Part shown: piece by piece, positions 36,001 through 48,000 of the stretch | How the letters are laid out: the number at the start of each line of letters is the position of its first letter | Numbering within the stretch: the first letter of the stretch is position 1 | Assembly (NCBI RefSeq): GCF_965638725.1 | Contig: NC_134958.1 | Span: 22,289,964-22,353,963 of the forward strand | Direction of reading: 5' to 3' | DNA: 64,000 bases | Source: Aptenodytes patagonicus | Taxonomy: Eukaryota > Chordata > Aves > Sphenisciformes > Spheniscidae | Translations under genes and position numbers: made by a program | Notes under the pieces: generated by a model | The model's input: the letters and a program-made list of their open reading frames with translations, nothing else | What the model was told of the DNA's origin: nothing | Database searches by the model: none

Positions 36001-39000
36001 GCCCTCGTCGCGGTGGCCAGAGTTGTGACCAACGTTCGGGAGTACGAGTGAGTTATGGCCATGGGGGGCTGTTGGTGTCATGGGCGGGGGGTGCTGGGCT
36101 TGGGACAACCTGAGCACCCCTGGTGCCATCACCCCCTCCTGCGGCGCTTGGCTTGCCAGGAGCAGACAAGACTCCGCACGTGCTGACTCTCCCCCTTTCC
36201 ATCACCTCTCAGGCACCGCATGGAGAAGCATCCCATCGCCTGGCCTGGCATCAGCCCCACCACCATCACATTCCCGGACCCTCCGGCAGCAGCCTTCAGC
36301 ATCGCCCGAGCTGCCAACCACGGCTGCCCGCAGGTACGAGGCCGAGCACATCCGCAGGGATGCACGGGTCCGGCAGCATCCGTCCCGCTTGGGTACCGGT
36401 GAGCATCCCTCCCTTGGCAGGGGAGCTGAGCACCCCGTGCAGGGAAAAGCTTTAGGGGCAAAGCGATGCTTTGAGCACCAAAGACGCGATCCCCACATCC
36501 GCCTCGCCCTGCCTGCAGAAACCCACAGGCAGCTCCTCGTTTGTGCCTTTGTCCTTCGATTTTCCCCCTGCTCCGCTCGCGCCTCCGGCTTGAGTGCCGC
36601 CTCTCGAAGGCAGAGACCTTCTCCTCCCGGGGGCTCAAGTACTGCTGGGAGAGCTAGCGACGCACATCTTCAAAATAGCTGTTGCCAGGGAAACATATGC
36701 TTTCGGCACGCGGCATCATCGGCGAGCAGGAGGAGGGCCCCGCTTTTGTTCCTGAGCCCTGCCAAAAATTGGCAGGGAGGGAGAGGCAGGGGACTGGAGG
36801 GATGCTGGGGCAGGGAGGAGGTGTGATGGGGCAGCCAAGCCAGAAGCCGGCGTGAAGCTGCCGCCTCTCAATACCAGAGCTGCTCCATCCCTTCACCTCC
36901 GAAAAGCGCCAGCCGAAAGTGTGGCAAAGGCAGATGTCCAGCTGCCCCCAAAAGATGGATCCAGCTGGTCCAGAACGCCGGCGGAGCACACGTTTCTCCG
37001 TCTCGGTCCTTCTCCCCCCCGTGCGTTGAATTTTGATCGTCTCGGAACGAAACACCCTGTATCAACACGTTCGGGGAGCCCATAAATAAAATATTACTTA
37101 GAGGAGGCCAGCCAAATGCCAAGTCACCCACAAGGCGGTGAATGATCATAAAAATCGCTAGTGCATTTCATTCATTACAATAATTGTTGTTTTATTGCCC
37201 CCCCCTCCGCCTCTCTGGGTTGTTCTTTGCAGGTGAGAAGCGGGGGGGAGAGCCAGGGACCCTCTGCTTTGGGTCTGCACCCGCTTTGGGCCCCCCTGGG
37301 ACCCAGCACCCCCAGCCCCACCATGGCAATGGGTCTGGGGTACGGGCTGCCCACGCTGGCTCCGGAGCAGATATTAGGAAAGAAATCCCCGTGCGCTTGC
37401 CCCTGCATTATCTCCCCCCACACACACCTCTGCTCCAGGATGCAGCACCCCGAGGCTGCAGTTTCCCAGCCAGAGCAGGGATATTTCTCTCCTCTAAAGG
37501 CAGTCAAAATCCATTTCCTTCAGATTTATATGGATAAATACACACACAAACCCCTGTGAACTCGTGGGAGCCGGGCACTGGGTGAGCCCAAGCTGAGCCC
37601 CACAGCCCTGGCACAGGCAGCGGTGCCAGCGCAGAGCCATGGGAGCCCGATGCGGGAGGACGAGTGATTAAACCTGGCCATCTGGCCTGCGTGCATGCTG
37701 CTGCCGCCTCCTCCTCCTCCTCCTCCTCCTCCTCCTCCTCCTCCTCCTCCTCCTCCTCTCCACGCCCACATGGCTGTCTGGCTTTGCACGTCACCAAGGA
37801 TGCTCTCCCTGGGGATGCACAGACAGGGTGCCCTGGGGAGCTGCATAACCCCCATCCGCTCTCTCCCCCTGTCTCCTGCCTCAGTTTCCCCACCTGTAGG
37901 ACGCGGTTCCTTCCCAGGGAGGATGAACTCCTAATGCCTGGGAGGAAAGGTTAGGGCAAGGCTGGGAGGAGGAGGAGGAGGAGGAGGAGGAGGAGGCGGA
38001 GGGAACATTGCTGCTCCGGTTCCAGAGGTTAATGGCTTTCCCGGAGCGAACTCCTGGGCAGGCTAATCGGATTCGATAATTCCGCCAGCCCAGCGTGTCC
38101 TCTCGCCTGTCGGTTCCCATCAGCGTCTGCAGACAACGGCACTTGGGTTCACCTTCAGCAGGGCACCCCTCTTACTTAGGGGTTTTTTTGGGTTCTTGGG
38201 TGGTTAACCCTTCCCTGCCTGGCCGGGGCTCCTGGACACCTGGTCTTCCTGGCCAGGAGTTAGCTGAGACCTGCACAGAGCCGCCTGCGAGAAGGTTGCG
38301 TGCTCTCCTTGGGTGCTCTCCTTGGGCCAACAGCCCCTTTCTCAACAAAAGGGATGTGTTTGGACACGCTGGTGGCAATGGCAAATCCATGGGGTGGATG
38401 GGCACCGGGCTGTGCCTCCTACAGAAAGCCACGCCATGTCTGCCCTCCCGCCACCAAGCTCAAGCCTTCGTGATGTTGGTCCCTTCTAAGATAAATCTCC
38501 TTTTGGGCTCTTTCCCTTAGGGACCCTCCAGTTTAACCCACGTATCTGGAGCTTCTCGCTCTATTCCGGGGTCTGCACCCTCCAGACAGGCAGCTGTGAG
38601 GACCAGGGGATGGCCCCATCCCTTGGGAAGGCAGGAGAGATGCTTGTGCGCTTGGCCACCTCTGCCTCTGCTCGTGCCAATGATGCTGCCTTTGAACCAG
38701 CCTTTGTACGGGAGACGAGCTGGGGTATCCAAGGAGGATGAAGGCGTCTCCTTCCTCCTCCTCCTCCTTGTCCCCTTTGTTGTGTTTCTCCAGGTGGCCC
38801 TGGGCAGGGGCGGTTGTTGTGCCAAGACGTCTGCCCAGATCAGTGCATCGGCTCTGACGCCCCGGCGCAGAGCATCCATCTGTCCCGCTGAGCCGGTGGG
38901 AAACAGCCTGGCCCTGGCGAGCGCTCCTGCCCCCCGCCCCCAACCCCCAAAATCAGGGGGGGAATTCAGGAACATCATCTCCCATCCCTGTCCCGGCGAG

Positions 39001-42000
39001 AGGAGCCATGTGGGCTTGGGACCTCTGACAAATGGGGTCAAATTAACAATATGCTCCCACGTTTGACTCTTCCCTTCCCCGCTGAGTCTAAAACGGCACC
39101 ATCTCGCAGCGCCTTGTACAGGTCGATGCCAGGAAAAGTAACTGGAGGCGGCATTCAGTGGTTTTTAGGAGATTTCCCCCCCAAATTCGGCTTTCTGAGG
39201 CTGATGAAACAGCCCCGTGGGCTGGGATGCAGGCTGGGAAACGAAAGGAGCGGCTGGAGGATGCTGAGCCGGATCCAGCTGCTGGGAGCTGCCCCAGTCC
39301 GTGCGGGTTTTCCCTAAGGACTTACAGGCACAGACTGGGCTCCCTGCAGTCAAAGCAAGCTGCATCCCAGCTAAAAATCCCAGCTGATGCTGGGGAGCCT
39401 CTGACAAATTCCTGGCTGAGAGACCCAGCCCGGTGCTGAGCCAGCACTAACAGCGCTTGCCTGATGCAGCCCATCGTGGAGGTGTTTTCGGGCTCTGAAG
39501 CATCCCAGCCTCGCTCTCCCCTTGCTAACAGCCCCCAGGGCTAAGTAATGCACCGCTGCGGGTCTCCGAGGTGCGTAATGCCCATTAGCATCCCCAAACG
39601 TGAGCAGAGGGAGACCCCCCTTCTCCTCCTCCCACCCTCCCCGACGAAGCAGAAATGTGCTGATGCAGAAAAGCCGATCGGCTTCTCGTCCCCGCTGAGT
39701 GATGCTGGCCGAGGGGATGGAGTAACAGCATTAAAAAGGAGCCGCTGTCAATACTTTCTTGGCGCTGGGCAGCCGGTGTTAAGGCTGACCTTTGGAGAGC
39801 TGGCGGGGCTCTCCAAAGGCAAAGGGGAGCAGCTGCTGGCGGGGATGGACCGATGCCATTTCCAACGACAGATCGTGGCTCTGGGGATAAACATGTTGCC
39901 CGCTGTTCGATATCTATCGGGCGACCCGGACCTCACGCTTGGGAAAGGGTTTTGCGATGATATAAGGACCCCCCCCTGCAAGCAGGCTTTCGGGGTCCGT
40001 ATATCGTCACAAAACCCTTTCCCAAGTGTGAGCACCAGGTTGCACAACAGATATCAAAAGGCTTACCCTGGAGTCAGCACAGCTCATCCTCCAGGCTCTT
40101 CCCATCGTGTTTTTAAGCATGGGGTAGTTGATCCATGTGCCGTTTTCCTCCTCTGGCTCTGCGAGGGGAAGATGCTGGCAGGGATTAGCCAGACAGAAGC
40201 AGCCAAGCTCGAAGACCCAGTGAAAACCTGTTCAAGCAACTGGGATTTGGGGTTGCTTTTGAGCCAGGGGTGGGATGCAGCTGCACAGGTTGTGCTTTTC
40301 TTTACCCCCACCTCTCCTCTCCCTCCTATCTGTCTGCTTATTTATCTGTAGAGAGAGAAGGTATCTGAAGGATAATTTTCCCGTTGTCTCCTAAGATGTC
40401 CCGACCAGCCGGGCCCCCAGAGCAGCCGACCTGGGACACCTCCTTCCTCTTCCAAGGCCGAGACGTGGCCACCATCTTCTCTGAAGACACTGCCCTGGCG
40501 ATCGAATATTATCCGCACAAAGCCAGTGAGTCTGGGGACCCCACCGAGGATGTTCTCCCTCGTCCCTGGGTTTGGCCGGGGGCAGGTCCTGAGCTGCCGT
40601 GCCCCCAGCCGGCTGCTCTCACCCCTTCCCCAGTGTGGGATGCTCCGGGCACCCTCGTTCCCGTGGGATACTCGGTGCTGCCCCTCACCAACCGCGTTTT
40701 CCGGGAGCTGACGGCGCAGAGCGGCGGGATGCGTGTGGACAGCCTCGCCGTGCAGGTGAGCCGGGGGCTGCGGGGTGATGCTGGGCAGGTGGCACGGTGA
40801 TGGTACCTACAGGTGATGGTATAGCTGCTGGCGTGGTGGGAGGGATCTCCGCGTCTGGGTGGGCAGCCTGGTGCAGAGCTCCCGAGGATCCCACGGGAAG
40901 CCGGGGTCCCTGCTCCGAACCGCAGCCCCGGACCCCCTGGATGTCATCTGGCTGATGCCAAAGCCACCAGAGTCCCGGTAGAAACCCAGAGGCCAGCGCG
41001 GGCTGTGACCCTTCCTCTTTCTCCCCAGGGCACGGACCTCAAAACCACGTCTGGGGCCATCCCGACCGTGGGGCTCTGCCTGCAGCTCCTTCGATCGGAG
41101 GTGAGACGCTGGGGATGGCGAACCCCGAGGCAAGGGGGGATGGGGACAGGGCAGGAGATGGCTCTTTAGAGCTGCCACCCTCTCTCCGAAACTCTCAGGC
41201 GGGGATCAGCTGGGCTGGATCCGGGTTTTATCCCTTGTGCCTGTTGTCTCAGGGCTCTGGATTGCGCCACCGGGCAGCTGGAAAAAGCAGCGTCGTTCTT
41301 GCCCTCGCGCATCCATCGCTTTCCCAGGGCTCTTGGCACGTGCTCATATTCCCAGGAAATCCCGGTTGGAGGCAGGGGGGGCAGGCAGGGCACAGGCAGG
41401 GTATTTGGGAGAGGCTGTTCGCCGCCTTCGTGCGGAGAAGGACCAGGCTGGTTAACCACGGTGACAAATGTCCAGCTGTCTTCATCCTTCAGCATTTGTG
41501 GTCCCCAGGGATGTCACAGCAGGGAGGGAATTTGGCTTTTCCCGGGGAGGAGGGAACCCCGCTTGCCCTTGGCTCCAGGACCAGCCCTCGGGCAGGTTAG
41601 GATGCGGCCGTGAGCCCGATTGATCTAATTACTGCAGCCGCCAGCCTCTGCTCCCATCTGCAAAAAAAAATCCTATCCATAAAGTGAATTTGGGACAGGT
41701 CTGGATGCTGCGCTGGCGACTGCATCCCCCCCGTCCCCAGGGGAGCCGCGGTGGGCCGGGGCCGGCTGGTGGGGGTCTTTGGAGTGATTGCCCAGGGGGG
41801 TCAGCGAAAAGGGGTCTGCGTGTGATGAATTATTCACATGGGTGTCACTAAGTGCAGAATTAATCCTTTTGCTTCCAGCTGGCTGCTGCACTAAATTATC
41901 ACTCGCAGTCATGCGGGAAAATGCTGCGGAATTCATTTAGCTGATTATTGTTTTGATCTGGGAGCTGTAATTTTTTTTTCTCCTCTTCCCCAACCTCTCC

Positions 42001-45000
42001 CTTTCCCCCCCTCCAGCCCTGCCTTCCTTAATATATGTAAGAGCTGGGAGCAGAAACAAAAAACAGGAGAGCCAGAGCCGGCCTTGGGCTCCACGTCTGG
42101 TTAATTTATCCGGCGGCAGCCCGGGCAGACGGACCGGGAGTGATGCAAATCAATGAGCGAGTTGCTACCGAGCAGGGTGAGGGCAGGTTTGGCTCCTCCC
42201 GGCTTTGCTGAGGCCCTTATTTCTTGCCTGGAGGTCAGGATTTTCCAAGGAAGATGCCCCAGACGGCTGGCTGTGATCCCCAGCACCCCAAAACTGCAGC
42301 CCGGCGGGCAGGGGAGATGCTGCCGTGGTTGCAGGAGCAGAGCCTCTTCTCTCCCCCTTTTGGCAGCCCCAGGCTTCAAGGGATGCTTGAAGGCTGGATT
42401 TCCAATTCTTCGGCTCATGGATTAGTCCTGAGCTCGGCTTTGGGACAGCAAGAAGTGGCCAAACCGGGGCCAAGAGGCAAAGACAGTCAATACAGGACCC
42501 GTACTGACCCAGCGAGGCATCAGGGCAACCTCCGTACCGGGGTTGTTCTTGGGGGTGCGAAGATCTGCGGCATCCCTGCCCGTCCCGGGGGTGCGAGGAG
42601 CCGCAGCATCCCTGCCCGTCCCTGGGGTGCGAGGAGCCGCAGCATCCCTGCCCGTCCCGGGGGTGCGAGGAGCCGCAGCATCCCTGCCCGTCCTGCCCCG
42701 TGCTCTCTCGCCTCACAGCTCTCCCCAGCCAGATGGCAAAGGAGAACAGACTCACCGAGCTCGTCTCCTTTCTTTTCTTATTTTTTTTTTAATTTTAATG
42801 TAGAGAGCTGAAAGTGCATATCCTAGATTGGCTGGGCTTTTTATAACAAACAGCAGCTAAATAAACCCTGGGCCATCTGTACTCCCCGGCGCACTCGGAG
42901 CTGGGCGTAAATCCCGCCTGCTCCGTGGCCTCTGCGGGGATGTCACCGACTCCTACCGGGGGTCTGGATGCTCCCAAGCTTGGCTTCGGATGCTCACATC
43001 GACCCTCCGTGCTGGGAAAATGTCTTCAGCACCAGGGTTTTCTAGGGATAAGGGGTTCCCCATAAATAGGACTCATCCCCCGGTATTTCTGCAGGCTCTC
43101 AAAACCCTGCTACGTTTGTAATAGCCACAGGGAAGGGGGTTTGGAGCAGGTGCTTTATTAAAAGCCAAGAGCCCTGACACTAGGGATGAGCAAACGGGAG
43201 TCGTGGTATCCCAGGGAAAGGGCAGCCCCCCCCCCCCCCCGTCCCCGGCACCCCTCACACCCCCCCCCCCAAAGGCACCGAGACCCCCGGGTTTGCCCCC
43301 ACCCAGCCCATTTCCCCCCTGCCTTCGTCTCCCTGCACTCTCTCTTTGGAGCCCAAACGAGAACAAAAGACTTTGATCATCTCAGGGAGACAAAGAAATC
43401 AAAGACTTCAGCAAAACGCTGGCGTTTTAGCAAATTAACGGCTGTCTTCGAAAAACTGTTGCAGGGGGAAAACCTGCAGCCGACTTCATCCACCTCCGTA
43501 CGGGCTTGTGGCTCAAGGCAGGGCTCCTGTTTTCCCTCCGTTCTTCCTTTTTCCACCCCGAATTTGGTGTCTCGCCCAGGAGAGATGTGTTTGACCGTGC
43601 AGCAGCTGGTGGCAAATCCATGTGCAGGGTCAGCAGGGTGCCGTCCCCCACATCCCCGGGGGACGCTGCGCCCCATCCAAGGGCTGGAAAACACACACCG
43701 GAGGCGTCTTTATTCCTAAAGGATTTATTCATCGCCCCCATTTATTAACCAGCCCTGTTTTACGCTTCGTTTTGGCACGACCCCACCTTGCTCAGCGCAT
43801 TAACTCAGCACTTGGGACCTTCGGGGTCACCTCAAGCCTCTGCCACCCGCTTTGCGGAGCGCCCTTAGTCATGTCACCCGAAATGGGGTCTGGGGACGCG
43901 CCGGCACGCGGTGACAGCCTCTGAAAAAAAAGGGAAAAGCTAGTGCTGTTTTTTTCCAGGCAAGGGAAAAAAAAAAAAAAAAATCAACAGGCTGGCTATA
44001 TCATTGCTTAAACAGCCTTAATTTATGTAATTGCTGCCATTTAAAACCAGAAGCAGATCGGCGCCTGGCGTAAATTGTCACAGCGCCGGGGTGTAAATTG
44101 TCACCGTGCCAGCCCGGCGATCAGACCCCTTTTGGGCTGGCAAAAAAATGGGTTTACAATTGGTTGGGAAGGGGGGAATCGCCATGGGTTTCCCGTTATT
44201 TCAGCCTGCCTGGCCAGGTTTGTCCTCCCCGAGCACCGAAAATGGGGTTTTATCCCCAGACGACATTGCGGGGGATGCAGAAGCTGGTGAAAGGCTTGTT
44301 TTGGGGAAACATCGCCCTTCCCTGCTGAGCAGCTTCTCTCGGTGAGCTGGCTGAGGGCTTTTGGCACAGCCGAACTGCTGGCAGCTGAGCTCCTGCTTGC
44401 CAGCTCTTGACTGACACCTGTCCATCAACCATATCACCCATTCCCCTTATCACACGGCGGATTACAAGAGGCTTTACGGCATCGCTGCCGGCCGGCCGGG
44501 AGCGTCTTTAGCTGGGGAGAGCCGAGCCAGCGAGGAACCGGGGGAAAAAAAAAAAGCAGGGAATGTCTTTGTTAAGGAGAATTTGTTGGTTTCCGTCCGC
44601 CGGTCCCGGGGGAGCGTTCAGGGCAACGCTAATTGAATTAAGAGCACGTGCGCTCCGGCAAGCGGCTCTCCAATGGGCAACGGTGGCGGGACCAGGCTGG
44701 CCATCGCTCCGGCGCGGCGGGCAGCAGCTGTACGCCGGCCCCGGTAATTGCAGGCTGAGCCTAAACTGTTGCATTTTGCATGATGCCGGTCCCCGGGGAG
44801 GGGGGAGAGCGGCGGGGCGGGAGGCATCTTCACCCCGGCTTTGATGCTGGAAGAGCTTGGTTGAGGTCGGGGCCGGCGGCGTAATGAAATGCGGCGGCAC
44901 AGGGGACGATGATGCTGATGGTGTTAATGAGGCAGCGATGGGGAAGGGCACGGGGACGCCTCCGGACACCTCCTCGTCCCCCCCGCCCTGCCGCAGAGGG

Positions 45001-48000
45001 GGGGGGATGCTCACTGCCCTCGTTAGCCGCACTAACGAGGTGAGGCCGGGCGCAGGCACGGAGTAATACACAGCGAGGGCCACTTCGCCGCTGCCCGTGC
45101 CCACAGCCAATTTGGAGAGGGCACCCAGCCTGATTGCTCGGCCGGCGAAGCGAAGAGAGCATCTGCGAGGTGGGGAGGCGGGGGGGAGCCGAGGATTTGC
45201 CGGCTCACAGTCACCGGCTCTCGGGCGGTGAAATAGGTGGGTGCCGGGGTGCCATGCCTTGATGCAAGGATCCCAGTGGCAAGGCAGGTCCCCGTCGCCC
45301 AAACCTGCCCCGATACTGGGAGCCGGGATGGCCAGGACAGGGCGAGGGTCCCTGTTCGTGACCTTGCCATCGCAGGCGGCAGCGAGGAGCGCGCGGACTC
45401 CATCGTTTATTCCATTAGATCCGACTTCCCCCTCTAACCAGATTAGAAGGGAGTCTATAAAAGCCAGGCTGGCGGGAGGAGAGCAGGGCGCGCAGAGCCT
45501 GGCGCGGGAAATGAGGGGCAGGGAAATCACATTACTGCTGCCGGCAGTGTCTGGCAGGGGGTCTGGCAGGGGCTGCCGGTGTGCCGGAGGTGCCTTATCC
45601 GGCAGGCACCAAAGCCGGGGCAGCGCCAGGCGGCAAAGTGGCTTTTCGCATCCCTTTGCACCCGCAGGACCTGGGTACCCATCTCCTGCCCGCCCAGGGA
45701 AGGGGAGAGATGGGCTGAGCTGGGCGCAGACCTGCTATTTCCACCAACACAGGCTTCAATACGAAGAACTGCCTCCTCCTCCTCTTCCTCCTTGCCTTGT
45801 CGGTCCAGCGCTGGTTCCCCGGGGATCCTCTCTCTGCCCAAAGCTCCCCTTGCACCTCGCAAAGATGAGATGAGTGTGGCCAACCCACAGCTCTTTCCCA
45901 TCACGCCGGTCCTGGAGGCATATTGGGGACGTGGATGGCGGGACAGGGGACGTGCAGCGGGGGCTGCTCAGTCCAGGTGCCCCCTCCTTGCCCCTGTCAT
46001 CGCATCCATCCATCCTACAGACCATTGCCTCTCCCTCCCCAGAGACCGGCGGCGTTCCTGACCCCGTCAGGCAGCGATGCCCTCCCCAGCCTGGACCCCG
46101 CCGCCGCCAGCACGCTCGAGAGGGGCGAAGAGCTGCGGGCAGCCCCCGTGCACCCATTTTATTGCCAGGTAAGAACCCATGAGAGCAGCCAGCAATGCCA
46201 CGCCGGCACCCTGCCGGCTGCATCGCCCCGCCAGCCTCCACGAAGGCACGCACCCTGCCTCGTAACGGTGAAAAACTGGCATAAATCCCAAATGTTAATC
46301 TCTCTTCCAATGTACGCATTGCTGGGAGCAGCGGGTTTTATCCATAGCCTGGTTGTACCAATAATTTCTTGTGTTGTGCCCGTGGAGGAGCTTTTCCATC
46401 GGTGCCCGCACCCCTGGTCCCCGGCTGTTTCGGGTTGGCACAGGGGCTGGAGGGGGGACAGCATCCCATCGCCTTGCTGGGGGCAGCGCTCACCGGAGCA
46501 GCCTGGATGCACCAGCTTCGACCTGATTGCTCAATCCCAAATCCATTTAGCAAATTCTCTCCTATTACCGCTGCATTATGCTGGAGAGCCCAGGCACCTC
46601 CAGCTCATACCTTTCGGCTCCAGGAAAAAAAAAAAAAAGGCAGCTGCTCTCCTCCTCCAGCCCTTTGTATTGATAAATGGAGCCCTTGGATGAATTCAAA
46701 CCCAGCCCTCGTGGTCCTAATATCTTCCTGTACTTTAAGCCATCTGGCTTTAAAAATAACAGGTCGTTAAACCTCAATTCTGCTTATTAAATAGCTGGGA
46801 GGGAGGAGGTGGAGGGGCCCTGCGCTGCCCAAACACCCAGCTCTTTCCCCGCCAGCGGCCGCCCGAACCCCACCTTCAACCCGGTCCCTCTCCCTGCGAT
46901 TCAGGCTGCAAAGCAGGAAGAAAATTAGCAATAAAAAACCGACCATAAAAATACAGAAAAGCTATTTTTTTTTCCTCCAGCTGTTTTAATTCCTCCAATC
47001 CACTGAGCTTTATTGCTTCCTTTTCTGTGGCCGCGGCGGCTGCTTTATGCCCAGCCTAATAGAAACCCGTAATGGGGCGTGCAGAGGCGGGTACCATGGC
47101 ACAGCTTAAATGCGATGAGGACGCGAGGTCCAAAATTGATGGACCAAATTGCCCCGGGGCTCCAGAGAAGCCCCAACACCCTTCAGACCTGCGCAGGATC
47201 CGGCCCTGGCATCGCTACGTGGTCCGTGCGATGCGTTTTCACCCCCAGCTTTGCCATTTGCTTGCGCTGATGCTCCGAGCAGCCTCAAATCCGGCTCGCT
47301 GTATCCTCACAAGAGCATCCCTGTGTCGATAAAGCGAGGGAGGGTGGGAAGTGGTTTCACGGATGCTTCCAGCGGGACAACGGGAGCTGGGGAGGACAGA
47401 AAGGGTTTGCACAAGCCCTGGGCACACCCTGCCCTGCCCTTTTTCTGGCTAAAATTGGTAGAAAGCGTTGCTGGTAGGATTAATTTTTTTCCCTCCAAAC
47501 TTTGGCGGCCGTTTTCTTTCTTTTTTGCTTTTTTCCTTCCCCCTAAAGCGCAAATTCTTTTCACTCGGCTTGCATTGCAACGCGGGGGATTTGCTCGGAA
47601 AGCCCTGGAAAGCCCATCTCCTGACAGCCCCGGGAATCAGGGCTGACACCCTACTAATGGAGCGTGTGTGCGGGAGGGAGCCGGGACATGACAGCCCACC
47701 CCCGGCAGCGGGGGCGGGGGGGCGGGGGGGTGTCTGGAGGGGGGAGCACTTGGCTGATCACAGCCCTGTCACTTCTTCCCACTACGCTCCGGCTGATCAA
47801 ACCCGGATCCCCATCCCTACCCTGCGGCTTTTGAGGACCTGCTCTGGATCTGCCCGTTAATGCCTTCATTAAAAAGTGCGGGGGGGGGGGGGGGGGAGAG
47901 GAAAACAAAGCGATGAGGAATATTATCGGAGATGGGGTAACCCTGCCCTGCCCCGGTCCCGCAGAGGCAGAAAAGCCTCCGTGCAGGTTTGCGCTGGGAC

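Larger units (their letters stand above)
36334..40395. other. CCDC33 intron 9
   Basis: 4.1 kb with two complementary trinucleotide tracts (37706-37760 and 37963-37996) and the long palindrome at 39902-40062. No coding exon recognised. Confidence 0.6.
41101..46042. other. CCDC33 intron 12
   Basis: 4.9 kb. Contains a 36-bp minisatellite (42551-42698), C-runs (43226-43270), an AT-rich island with a direct repeat (43990-44110) and a CpG-dense block at about 44460-45420. No exon recognised. Confidence 0.6.

Noticed and set aside
39548..40351. Plus-strand open frame of 267 codons over the palindrome
   Set aside because: The opposite strand codes almost the same peptide because of the inverted repeat, so openness is not evidence of a protein. 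No homology outside it.
44508..45530. Minus-strand open frame of 340 codons
   Set aside because: Lies in a CpG-dense block where stop codons are rare; no recognisable domain, and it contains a codon run explained by a poly-A tract.
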